From contig NZ_KB235896.1 in assembly GCF_000332135.1 (NCBI RefSeq), positions 3,915,727-3,979,726 on the forward strand: 64,000 bases of DNA, written 5' to 3'. The number at the start of each line of letters is the position of its first letter. The first letter of the stretch is position 1. Below, piece after piece: positions 8,745-16,618 of this stretch. The stretch comes from Anabaena sp. PCC 7108 (GTDB taxonomy: Bacteria > Cyanobacteriota > Cyanobacteriia > Cyanobacteriales > Nostocaceae). Below the pieces are notes generated by a model, which saw only the letters and a list, made by a program, of their open reading frames with translations, ran no database searches and had not been told where the DNA came from. The position numbers were made by a program, and so were the translations under genes.

Positions 8745-9686
8745 TTACGTTCCCCGCAAGCAACGTTCAATTACCTCACTCACAAATTTATTTCCTTTGA
8801 GGTTCATGTGAATATGATCTTGATATAAGCCTTGTGGGTTAACAATTGAATTAAATTGTGGTAAAAAATCTATATAATTAATTTTTTCAGCTTTAGTAAA
8901 ATCACTGAGGCGTTTACGGGCGATAATTTCATAGTCATGGGAGCCAGGTTCACCAATTTCTCTCAGTAAAGGAGTCATAGCCAGTATGAATTGACTATTA
9001 TTTTTTTGAGCAAAACTGTGAATTTTACTAATTGCTTCTAAATTTATACCGACGCGATCACCTTTTTCATTCTGCAATACTTCAAGTTCAGGAATCGGCT
9101 TTTGTTTGAAAACGTAACGCTGTAATACTTCCAGTATTGCTAATGGTGGTTTATGATTTGGGTAGTTGCGATCGCGCCCCACAGGTAAAGAAGTAGGAGC
9201 AGTCGCAAATAAGTCATCTGTATTAATTAGTAAAACTATGACTTGAGCTTGAAAATTACCAAACTTCTGTAAATAAGCTAGTTCGTTTCTTGGACCCCAA
9301 GAATTAGCTGAAGCATTTAGCACTTCTACTTCTTCGTCATGATTCTGAGATGACAAAGAAGCCATCAACAGACTAGAAATAGTATTTTTTTGATCTATCC
9401 ACCAACCGCCATTAGCAATAGAATCACCTAAAAGCAAAACTCGCAATGTCGAGGGTTGAGGTAGCTTTTGGATGGGCGCACTCCGCATAGAATACTCATT
9501 AATGTCAATCTGATTTCCCATGCGACGGGTGCTTTGATTAGGTGCTAATAAATAACCAATTTGCTCATCACCAATGTAAACTAAGGGATTCCCGAAACCA
9601 AAGAGCGATCGCAATCCTAACTCTATAGCTATCAATAATCCCAATAACACTGCCAAAATGACGATTATTACCTCTTTCACTGACAA
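8745..9686 (-). CDS. SGNH/GDSL-type hydrolase with N-terminal membrane anchor
   Basis: One hydrophobic helix (about residues 6-24) is followed by a periplasmic SGNH-hydrolase fold. The block I motif is LLLGDSIANGG (catalytic S89), the N-containing blocks include NASANSWGP and LLINTDDL, and the C-terminal DHIHMN segment supplies the Asp-x-x-His pair. Related proteins act as esterases or O-acyl transferases on polysaccharides or lipids; the substrate cannot be told from sequence. The frame begins with a non-ATG codon: TTG at 9686 or GTG at 9680, just after AGGGAGA on the minus strand. The gene stands alone. Confidence 0.8.
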   Translation of the reverse strand: MSVKEVIIVILAVLLGLLIAIELGLRSLFGFGNPLVYIGDEQIGYLLAPNQSTRRMGNQIDINEYSMRSAPIQKLPQPSTLRVLLLGDSIANGGWWIDQKNTISSLLMASLSSQNHDEEVEVLNASANSWGPRNELAYLQKFGNFQAQVIVLLINTDDLFATAPTSLPVGRDRNYPNHKPPLAILEVLQRYVFKQKPIPELEVLQNEKGDRVGINLEAISKIHSFAQKNNSQFILAMTPLLREIGEPGSHDYEIIARKRLSDFTKAEKINYIDFLPQFNSIVNPQGLYQDHIHMNLKGNKFVSEVIERCLRGT

Positions 9687-9924
9687 TCTCCCTAAAATAA
9701 TACAGTAATAAATTATACGAAATTTCCCAAAAAGCAGCGTCCAGATTTAAAACAAATTTAAAAATTAACTAAAATTAACTATTGTGATGAGAAAGTGTTT
9801 TTACTTAAAAAACCGTTGCAAAGCTTAAAGAAAATAATAATGTGAATTTAACATCATCTTCCAACAGAAGGATTACAATCAAGACGGACAGATTAGCACT
9901 GTAACAAAGGAGGATTACAAAGCT

Positions 9925-10065
9925 ATGTCTGACTTAAATCGCGGAATTATGAAATTTGAAGGCGCAGATTCCCCAAAAGTAGTGACTGTCTCTACTGTTT
10001 TGCTTCTGGGGTCGATAGCAGCGCTCATTCTGTGGGCTTTACAATCTGCCTATGCCCTAAACTAG
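9925..10065 (+). CDS. 46-residue single-span membrane protein
   Basis: An ATG at 9925 preceded by an excellent ribosome binding site (AAAGGAGG, 9905-9912) opens a 46-codon frame. The protein has a short polar N-terminus (MSDLNRGIMKFEGADSPK) and one hydrophobic helix (about residues 20-40), ending in SAYALN. Size and topology are those of small photosystem or thylakoid subunits, but I do not recognise it as any named Psb, Psa or Pet protein. It is a separate transcription unit with a hairpin 20 bp after the stop. Low-molecular-weight photosystem subunit is a guess from shape only. Confidence 0.75.
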   Translation: MSDLNRGIMKFEGADSPKVVTVSTVLLLGSIAALILWALQSAYALN

Positions 10066-10085
10066 AATCATTAGTTAAGCTATAA

Positions 10086-10125
10086 GGACACTAGCAACAA
10101 GGTTTTCCATCGCTGCCTAGTGTCC
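10086..10125 (+). terminator. Hairpin after the 46-residue gene
   Basis: GGACACTAG (10086-10094) pairs perfectly with CTAGTGTCC (10117-10125) across a 22-nt loop. No T run follows, so termination is plausible but not certain. Confidence 0.4.
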
Positions 10126-10228
10126 ATAAAGCAAATAATCAAACCAGCGAAAAAAAATAATCAAAATTTTGATTTGCGATTTGCGATTTTAGATGGAAGA
10201 TAGGTCTAAAATTCATAATCAAAAATAA

Positions 10229-13096
10229 ATGTTTCAGTTTTGGGGTATCTTAGTTATTTTAATTGCTTGTCCACTCCTAGGGGCAATGCCCATAATTGCC
10301 TGGATTACCTATTTAATCAAGGGTAAGCGATTAACACAAATCGGTACAGGTAATATTAGTGTCTCCGCAGCTTTTTATCACGGCGGCAAACTAGTGGGTA
10401 TTCTGGCAGTGATGTCAGAAGCTTTGAAAGGAATAGTAGCGGTATTAATTGCGCGTGCTTTCTTTCCCAGCGATTCATTTTGGGAATTGATAGCTCTAAT
10501 TGCCTTAGTCATAGGTAGATATTTTTTAGGCAGAGGTGCAGGAACAACAAACGTCGCTTGGGGATTGTTGATCCATGATCCCCTAGTAGCAGGATTTGTT
10601 AGTTTAGTCGCAGCCATTGGCTTGATAATTCTGCGTTCTAGACAGACAATCAAATATGGAGTTTTGGTTCTCTTTCCCCTCTTGGTGGCACTCCTGCACG
10701 CTGAAGATTTGCCCAGAATTGTTGCTGCGTTTGGATTAACAGGGTTACTCGGCTGGATTTATAAACAAATTCCCGATGACATGGATTTATCAGTCAAAGA
10801 AGCCCAAACACAACCAATGATGGAATACCTCAGCGGTGGTGAGACAGCGATTGTCACTTTAGATGATGAATTGGATGCAGCGATATTTGGAGCCAAGGCA
10901 GCCACATTATCTCAAATCAAACGCTGGGGTTATCCAGTGCCAAAAGGATGGATTTTATCCCCTTTTGATGATCCTGCCCTATTGATTGATTTTCTGCAAC
11001 CATCGGCATTGTCACCCTTGGTAGTGCGTTCCTCAGCCATTGGGGAAGACTCAGCACAAGCCTCAGCCGCTGGACAATATGAAACAATATTGAATGTTAC
11101 TAGCCAACAGGGTTTAGTAGATGCGATCGCCCAAGTTCAAGCTTCTTATCATCATCCCAGCGCTGTCCAATATCGACGCGATCTTGCTGCCAAAGATGCA
11201 GCAATGGCAGTACTGATTCAACCCCAAGTCCAGAGTGTATATTCCGGTGTGGCTTTCAGTCGAGATCCCATTGTTCAACAAGGTGATGCTGTAATTATTG
11301 AAGCCCTGTCTGGTAGCCCCGTACAAGTTGTTTCTGGAAAAGTGACCCCAGAACAATATCGGCTATTTATCGTCGGTGAAGAAAAATTATCTTGTCTCCA
11401 ATTTGAGGGTGAAGGGAAAATTCCCCCAGCATTAATTAAGCAAGTAGCATACTTAGCCCGCCGACTAGAAAACCGTTTTTATGGGATTCCCCAGGATGTG
11501 GAATGGAGTTACGATGGGCAAACTATCTGGGTATTGCAATCACGCCCGATTACGACTCTCTTACCGATTTGGACAAGGAAAATCGCCGCCGAAGTAATTC
11601 CTGGAGTGATTCACCCCTTAACCTGGTCGATTAATTTACCCCTCACTTGTGGAATGTGGGGAGAACTTTTTACTTTAGTACTGGGTAATAGTGTGGGTGA
11701 GTTGGACTTTACCAAAATGGCAACGCTGCACTACTCTAGAGCCTACTTTAATGCTACTTTCTTAGGAGAGATTTTTCTAGAAATGGGTTTACCGCCAGAA
11801 AGTCTGGATTTTTTAACCAGAGGCGCAAAAATGAGTAAACCTCCTCTAGCTTCCACTTGGGAAAACTTGCCAGGATTAACAAAGTTATTCCAACGGGAAA
11901 TCAGTTTAGAAAAAGAATTTAAGCGGGATTATCGGCGACGCTTCATTCCTGGGTTGACAAAGTTGGCGAATGAAATAATTGAGGACTTAACGCCATCTCA
12001 GTTGTTAGTCAGAGTGGACTTAATTCTAGATTTACTCAACCAAGGTACTTATTACAGCATTTTATCCCCTTTGAGTGCTGCCATCCGTCAAGCAATTTCC
12101 GGGGTGAAAGAGGAGCAAATTGATCATAGTATTACTCCAGAAGTCGCATCATTGCGATCGCTCCACATCTTAGCCGCAGATGCCAAAGAAATTCTACCGG
12201 AGTTTGAGCCGGAGAGCGTTTTTGAACAGTTGGCGCAAACCCCAGAAGGGGAAAAGATTTTGTACGACTTTGAAGAACTTCTAGAAGACTATGGTTATTT
12301 AAGCGAAGTTGGGACTGATATTTCCGTTCCCACCTGGCGAGAACAGCCGCAGTTAGTCAAACAATTGTTTGTTCAATTGATGCAGGGAAATGAACTTCCA
12401 AATCAAGATGAGTCCAGAAAGCGCCCAGAAGGTTTTGTGCAAAGACGTGTGGATCTCAAAGGACGAGTCACAGAAGTTTATTCTCGCTTGTTAGCCGAAC
12501 TGCGCTGGACTTTTTTGGCTTTAGAAAAGATTTGGCTACAAACCGGTTTATTGCTACAAACAGGAGATATCTTCTTTTTGAAATTGGGGGAAATACGGCG
12601 TTTAGCGGCAAATGCTGATGTCGTGCTGAGGAATCAGTTGCCGGAATTATTACAAAATCGGCGATCGCAATTTCTCGAACATAGCCAGATTATCGAAATC
12701 CCTCCTCTAGTTTATGGCAACAATCCTCCCCACCCTATCCCCTCTCCTATTGATACTTCTGACAATATCTTACTTGGCATTCCCGCCAGTCAAGGTCAAG
12801 TCGAAGGACGAGTGAAGGTGTTACGTAATTTACAAGAAGTCGGTGAAATTAACAAGGGTACAATTCTCGTCGTTCCTTATACAGACTCCGGTTGGTCTCC
12901 TATTTTAGTTAGGGCTGGAGGAATAATTGCTGAGGTAGGTGGTAAACTTTCTCATGGTGCAATTGTTGCTCGTGAGTACGGTATTCCCGCAGTCATGGAT
13001 GTGCGTGGAGCTACATATTTGCTCGAAGACGGACAGCAAGTAAAAATTGATGGCTCTAAGGGTATTGTGGAACTACAGGAAATCTCACTTGAGTAG
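10229..13096 (+). CDS. PlsY-like membrane domain fused to PEP-synthase-like ATP-binding and swivelling domains
   Basis: Residues 1-180 are a polytopic membrane domain with PlsY (glycerol-3-phosphate acyltransferase) motifs: GTGNISVSAAFYHGG near residue 40, where PlsY has GSGNPGATN, and GRGAGTTNVAWG near residue 105, where PlsY has GKGVAT. From about residue 205 to 445 comes a pyruvate-phosphate-dikinase/PEP-synthase ATP-grasp domain (LVVRSSAIGEDS, VEWSYDGQTIWVLQSRP). The middle region is unassigned. The C-terminus (about 855-950) is the phosphohistidine swivelling domain with GGKLSHGAIVAREYGIPA (H909). The PEP-binding TIM-barrel domain is missing. The combination is recurrent in cyanobacteria as far as I recall, but its reaction is not established: phosphotransfer linked to a lipid is an inference. 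Confidence 0.75.
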   Translation: MFQFWGILVILIACPLLGAMPIIAWITYLIKGKRLTQIGTGNISVSAAFYHGGKLVGILAVMSEALKGIVAVLIARAFFPSDSFWELIALIALVIGRYFLGRGAGTTNVAWGLLIHDPLVAGFVSLVAAIGLIILRSRQTIKYGVLVLFPLLVALLHAEDLPRIVAAFGLTGLLGWIYKQIPDDMDLSVKEAQTQPMMEYLSGGETAIVTLDDELDAAIFGAKAATLSQIKRWGYPVPKGWILSPFDDPALLIDFLQPSALSPLVVRSSAIGEDSAQASAAGQYETILNVTSQQGLVDAIAQVQASYHHPSAVQYRRDLAAKDAAMAVLIQPQVQSVYSGVAFSRDPIVQQGDAVIIEALSGSPVQVVSGKVTPEQYRLFIVGEEKLSCLQFEGEGKIPPALIKQVAYLARRLENRFYGIPQDVEWSYDGQTIWVLQSRPITTLLPIWTRKIAAEVIPGVIHPLTWSINLPLTCGMWGELFTLVLGNSVGELDFTKMATLHYSRAYFNATFLGEIFLEMGLPPESLDFLTRGAKMSKPPLASTWENLPGLTKLFQREISLEKEFKRDYRRRFIPGLTKLANEIIEDLTPSQLLVRVDLILDLLNQGTYYSILSPLSAAIRQAISGVKEEQIDHSITPEVASLRSLHILAADAKEILPEFEPESVFEQLAQTPEGEKILYDFEELLEDYGYLSEVGTDISVPTWREQPQLVKQLFVQLMQGNELPNQDESRKRPEGFVQRRVDLKGRVTEVYSRLLAELRWTFLALEKIWLQTGLLLQTGDIFFLKLGEIRRLAANADVVLRNQLPELLQNRRSQFLEHSQIIEIPPLVYGNNPPHPIPSPIDTSDNILLGIPASQGQVEGRVKVLRNLQEVGEINKGTILVVPYTDSGWSPILVRAGGIIAEVGGKLSHGAIVAREYGIPAVMDVRGATYLLEDGQQVKIDGSKGIVELQEISLE

Positions 13097-13362
13097 ATAT
13101 AGATCAGGGAGTTATATTGTGTTCGGCTTATATTAGGGGAGATGGGGAGAAAGAGGGACGCGGAGACACGGAGACGCGGAGACGCTTAAAATGGGGAGAT
13201 GGGGGAGGAAGACGCAAAGACAGTGGGACGCGGAGACGCGGAGAGTTTGTTTGATCGCAAACGGCTGAAAGTAGAGTAAAACCCTCTTTCTCCCTGCCCC
13301 CTGCATCCCTGCACCCTGCCTTATCCCAACGATAATTATTTACGCCAACTTACAGAAATATC
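13097..13362. repeat. Imperfect GACGCGGAGA-type direct repeats
   Basis: Non-coding. Between about 13155 and 13245 there are several copies of GACGCGGAGACACGGAGA-like words, followed by a pyrimidine-rich stretch (CCCTGCCCCCTGCATCCCTGCACCC). Related polypurine words occur in reverse in the element at 3055-3204. No gene is visible. Confidence 0.5.
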
Positions 13363-13440
13363 CGGCAAGCGTAAAGCTCAGTCACAAAGCGTGCTGAGAT
13401 ACAAGCGACACGGGCGGTTTTAACCGCCTTCAATTGAAGA
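13363..13440 (-). mobile_element. Solitary right end of a second IscB-type element
   Basis: Read on the minus strand, this segment has the same order as the right end of the IscB element: palindrome GCGGTTAAAACCGC (13414-13427), then CGTG-CGCTT words, 15 bp later a CTCAG...CTGAG hairpin (13377-13398), then CTTGCCG against CTTACCG in the other copy. The nuclease gene is gone and the segment abuts a tnpB fragment on the plus strand. I infer a decayed relative of the 6.6-8.1 kb element in opposite orientation. Confidence 0.6.
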
Positions 13441-13441
13441 T

Positions 13442-13842
13442 TTGAGAATTAAAAATCTGGTGAAAAATCATTGTTTAGCTAAGTCCATTAATGACGCATC
13501 TTGGTATCAGTTTCGTGTCTGGATCGAATACTTTGGGAAAGTGTTCAAGAGGGTCACGGTAGCGGTTAACCCGCAATACACTAGCCAAGAATGCTCTAGC
13601 TGTGGTGAAATTGTCAAGAAAACGCTATCCACTAGAACCCACTCTTGTAAGTGTGGTTGTGTGATGGATAGAGACGAAAACGCAGCTAGAAACATCCTTA
13701 GTCGAGGATTGAGTACGGTAGGGATATGGTCACTTTTGCGCTAGACGCAAGCAACGCTTTAGGAGATAAGACCTCTACTTGTGCTGGAGAAATCCTGTAT
13801 GAGCAAGTCATATCGTCGATCAAAGAATCTCAGTGTCTTTAG
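13442..13842 (+). pseudogene. tnpB (IS605 OrfB) fragment, truncated and frameshifted
   Basis: The frame begins in mid-protein with RIKNLVKNHCLAKSINDASW, a typical TnpB segment before RuvC-III. It continues with the zinc ribbon (SSCGEIVKKTLSTRTHSCKCG) and the DRDENAARNIL motif holding the last RuvC aspartate. The N-terminal RuvC-I region is missing. After GLSTVG the frame shifts near 13725: the other frame continues as GDKTSTCAGEILYEQVIS, the normal TnpB tail, and stops at 13840-13842. It therefore cannot encode a working protein. Confidence 0.85.
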
Positions 13843-14284
13843 ACCTGAGAGTGTCAATTGTCTTTGATGGTTATCATTGCCTAAAATCTATAAACTTCGT
13901 CAAAAAATACCTAAGCATAGTTTAACTATAATAGTTCTCATAGAAAAAACTCTATAGAGTAGAGAAGTCGGGGATAATTTAGCCCAATATATAAGTTTTT
14001 ACTTATATGTTTAATCTAATATTTATTTAATAATTGCCGTGCCAAATTGATCAATTTCATAAAAAACCCTGTAAACTAATTTTCAACAGGTCAAAGATGT
14101 TTACCCATCCCACCCACTGACCCAAAGTAATTAAACTTGGCTGCCATAGCTTAGTTGCCCATTTTCTATTGGAAAATGTTGACTTTGCATGACTACATAT
14201 ATTTTGATTGTAGTAGCAATAAATTTAATATTGCTGTAATTTTCATGCTTAAAAAACAAATTTGCAAATCCAGGAGTTGTATTT
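13843..14284 (+). promoter_or_regulatory. Upstream region of the cmp operon with a shared 21-bp motif
   Basis: This 440-bp AT-rich leader holds, at 14015-14035, a 21-bp sequence (TCTAATATTTATTT followed by AATAATT) that is identical to 19851-19871, upstream of the bicA remnant and sbtAB. At 13991-14006 there is a perfect palindrome ATAAGT-TTTT-ACTTAT. An ATAAGT word also lies 24 bp before the second copy. LysR regulators of carbon acquisition (CmpR, CcmR/NdhR) bind AT-rich TTA-Nx-TAA sites, so these are candidate operators. I could not place a clear -10/-35 pair. Confidence 0.5.
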
Positions 14285-15664
14285 ATGTCTGACTTTTTTA
14301 ACCAAGTGTCTCGCCGTAAATTTATCGTTACTGCTGGAGTTTCAGCCAGTGCAGTATTACTTAAAGGATGTCTAGGAAATCCACCAGAAGCGGGTAACAC
14401 TACTGGAACATCCGCCCAAACTACTACTCAACCAGTAGCTAATGCCAACTCTGGACAACAACCAGAAACCGTAAAAGTCAAATTAGGATATGTTCCCATT
14501 GTTGAAGCTGCACCATTAATTATTGCCCAAGAAAAAGGCTTCTTTGCTAAATATGGCATGACTGGTGTAGAACTTTCTAAACAAGCTTCTTGGGGTTCGG
14601 CTAGAGATAACGTAGAAATTGGTTCTGCTGGTGGTGGTATTGATGGTGGCCAATGGCAAATGCCGATGCCACATTTAATTACCGAAGGGAAAATTACCAA
14701 AGGTAATAAACCCATTCCCATGTATGTATTGTGTCAATTAATTACACATGGTAACGGTATTGCGATCGCTAATAAACATTTAGGGAAAGGTGTAAGTTTA
14801 CAACTTGCAGGGGCTAAATCTTTATTTGCCCAGATGAAATCATCACCCACACCTTTCACCGCAGCGCAAACATTTCCCGCAGTTAACCAAGATTTTTGGA
14901 TTCGTTATTGGTTAGCAGCAGGAGGAATTGATCCTGATAAAGATGTGAAATTGCTGACAGTTCCTTCAGCCCAAACTGTGGCTAATATGAAAACAGGAAC
15001 AATGGATGCTTTCAGTACTGGAGATCCTTGGCCATTTCGCATTGTGAAAGACAAAATTGGCTTCATGTCTGCTTTAACTGCAGAAATTTGGAAAAATCAC
15101 CCTGAAGAATATTTAGCAATGCGTGCAGACTGGGTTGATCAAAATCCTAAAGCCACAAAAGCCTTATTAAAAGGCATCATGGAAGCCCAGCAATGGTGTG
15201 ACAATTTTGAGAACCGCAAAGAAATGTCAGACATCTTATCACAACGAGCATATTTTAATGTTCCAGTTGATATTTTAATTGACCCATTCATGGGTAAATA
15301 TGATATGGGCGATGGACGCAAAATTGATGATAAATCAATGGCAGCTTTGTATTGGAAAGATGAAAAAGGTAATGTTTCCTATCCCTACAAGAGTCATGAT
15401 TTATGGTTTATCACTGAAAGCGTCAGATGGGGCTTTTTACCAAAAGATTACATCATCAATAAAGGTGCAAAAGCTAAAGCGTTAATTGATAAAGTCAACC
15501 GCGAAGATATTTGGAAAGAAGCTGCCAAAGAAGCAGGTTTTACATCTGATATTCCTGCCAGTACATCTCGTGGTGTAGAAACATTTTTCGATGGTATTAA
15601 ATTCGATCCTGAAGACCCAGAAGCATACCTCAAGAGTTTGGCAATTAAGAAAGTCAGCATTTAG
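14285..15664 (+). CDS. cmpA: Bicarbonate-binding lipoprotein of the BCT1 ABC transporter (CmpA)
   Basis: The 459-residue protein belongs to the NrtA/CmpA family. An RRKF twin-arginine-like motif and a lipobox-like LLKGC (cysteine near residue 29) indicate export and lipid anchoring. I favour CmpA over nitrate-binding NrtA for three reasons. The [22 protein letters not shown] and [13 protein letters not shown] segments follow CmpA as I recall it. The HPEE segment near residue 277 has glutamate where NrtA has HPEK, a position tied to bicarbonate/calcium against nitrate binding. The downstream neighbours are bicarbonate transporters, with no nitrate or nitrite reductase gene. It heads cmpABCD. 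Confidence 0.85.
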   Translation: MSDFFNQVSRRKFIVTAGVSASAVLLKGCLGNPPEAGNTTGTSAQTTTQPVANANSGQQPETVKVKLGYVPIVEAAPLIIAQEKGFFAKYGMTGVELSKQASWGSARDNVEIGSAGGGIDGGQWQMPMPHLITEGKITKGNKPIPMYVLCQLITHGNGIAIANKHLGKGVSLQLAGAKSLFAQMKSSPTPFTAAQTFPAVNQDFWIRYWLAAGGIDPDKDVKLLTVPSAQTVANMKTGTMDAFSTGDPWPFRIVKDKIGFMSALTAEIWKNHPEEYLAMRADWVDQNPKATKALLKGIMEAQQWCDNFENRKEMSDILSQRAYFNVPVDILIDPFMGKYDMGDGRKIDDKSMAALYWKDEKGNVSYPYKSHDLWFITESVRWGFLPKDYIINKGAKAKALIDKVNREDIWKEAAKEAGFTSDIPASTSRGVETFFDGIKFDPEDPEAYLKSLAIKKVSI

Positions 15665-15710
15665 TCATTTAGTTAATTAGTCGTCAGGAAATTTGAGGAG
15701 AAAACATCCC

Positions 15711-16547
15711 ATGACATTAGCCCAAAAACGCTCTGTTAGTCCTAAGCTTGATAATAGCTTTATATCCTGGATAAAAAAGCAGATTCCTGAACTTGTTCCA
15801 CCTGCGATCGCTTTAGGTATATTTCTCGCACTTTGGCAAATATTTGCATTAACTCCCGGTGCAACTTTACCCGGACCAATTAAAGTAATTCAAGACACTT
15901 GGGTATTAATTTTGTATCCTTTTTATGACAAAGGTGGCATTGATAAAGGATTGTTTTGGCAAATTTTTGCTAGTTTACAAAGAGTGGCAATTGGTTACTT
16001 TTTTGCTGCCGTAATTGGTATCAGTTTAGGAGTGGCAATTGGCATTAATAAAACACTATCTAAAGCTTTAGATCCTTTATTTCAGCTGTTAAGAACTGTA
16101 CCACCTCTAGCATGGGTTCCCATTTCTTTAGCAGCATTACGACAAAACGAACCAGCAGCATTATTCGTAATTTTCATTACTGCTATTTGGCCAATTCTAA
16201 TTAACACTGCGGTAGGAGTCAAAGAAATTCCCCAGGACTACACTAACGTTGCTAAAGTTCTGCAACTTTCCCAAAAGGATTATTTTCTAAATATCCTTAT
16301 TCCTGCGGCTTTACCCTACATTTTCACAGGTTTAAGAATTGCCATTGGTTTAGCTTGGTTAGCGATTATTGCAGCAGAAATAGTCATGTCCGGTATTGTG
16401 GGAATTGGTTTCTTTATTTGGGATGCTTACCAAAACAATTACATCAGTGAAATTATTTTGGCACTAGTTTATATCGGTGTAGTTGGTTTGTTACTAGATA
16501 AAGGCATGGCTTGGTTACAAAATAAGATTTTGCCAGAACAAAAATAA
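15711..16547 (+). CDS. cmpB: BCT1 bicarbonate transporter permease (CmpB)
   Basis: The protein is a 278-residue inner-membrane permease of the NrtB/CmpB/SsuC type with about six hydrophobic helices. It has the cytoplasmic EAA-like loop (GVKEIPQDYTNVAKVLQLS) that docks to the ATPases. I chose the ATG at 15711 because GAGGAG lies 10-15 bp upstream at 15695-15700; an in-frame TTG at 15693 is less likely. The gene follows cmpA by 46 bp and precedes cmpC by 71 bp. Confidence 0.88.
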   Translation: MTLAQKRSVSPKLDNSFISWIKKQIPELVPPAIALGIFLALWQIFALTPGATLPGPIKVIQDTWVLILYPFYDKGGIDKGLFWQIFASLQRVAIGYFFAAVIGISLGVAIGINKTLSKALDPLFQLLRTVPPLAWVPISLAALRQNEPAALFVIFITAIWPILINTAVGVKEIPQDYTNVAKVLQLSQKDYFLNILIPAALPYIFTGLRIAIGLAWLAIIAAEIVMSGIVGIGFFIWDAYQNNYISEIILALVYIGVVGLLLDKGMAWLQNKILPEQK

Positions 16548-16589
16548 ATAACTCGTAATACCGCAACGTAATTTGTAATTAAGAAATTG

Positions 16590-16617
16590 CAATCACCAAT
16601 CACCAATCACCAATCAC
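16590..16617. repeat. Heptanucleotide repeat (CAATCAC)4 abutting the cmpC start
   Basis: Four exact copies of CAATCAC end one base before the cmpC ATG at 16619. The repeat occupies the place where a ribosome binding site would normally be, and none is visible there. Confidence 0.8.
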
Positions 16618-16618
16618 C

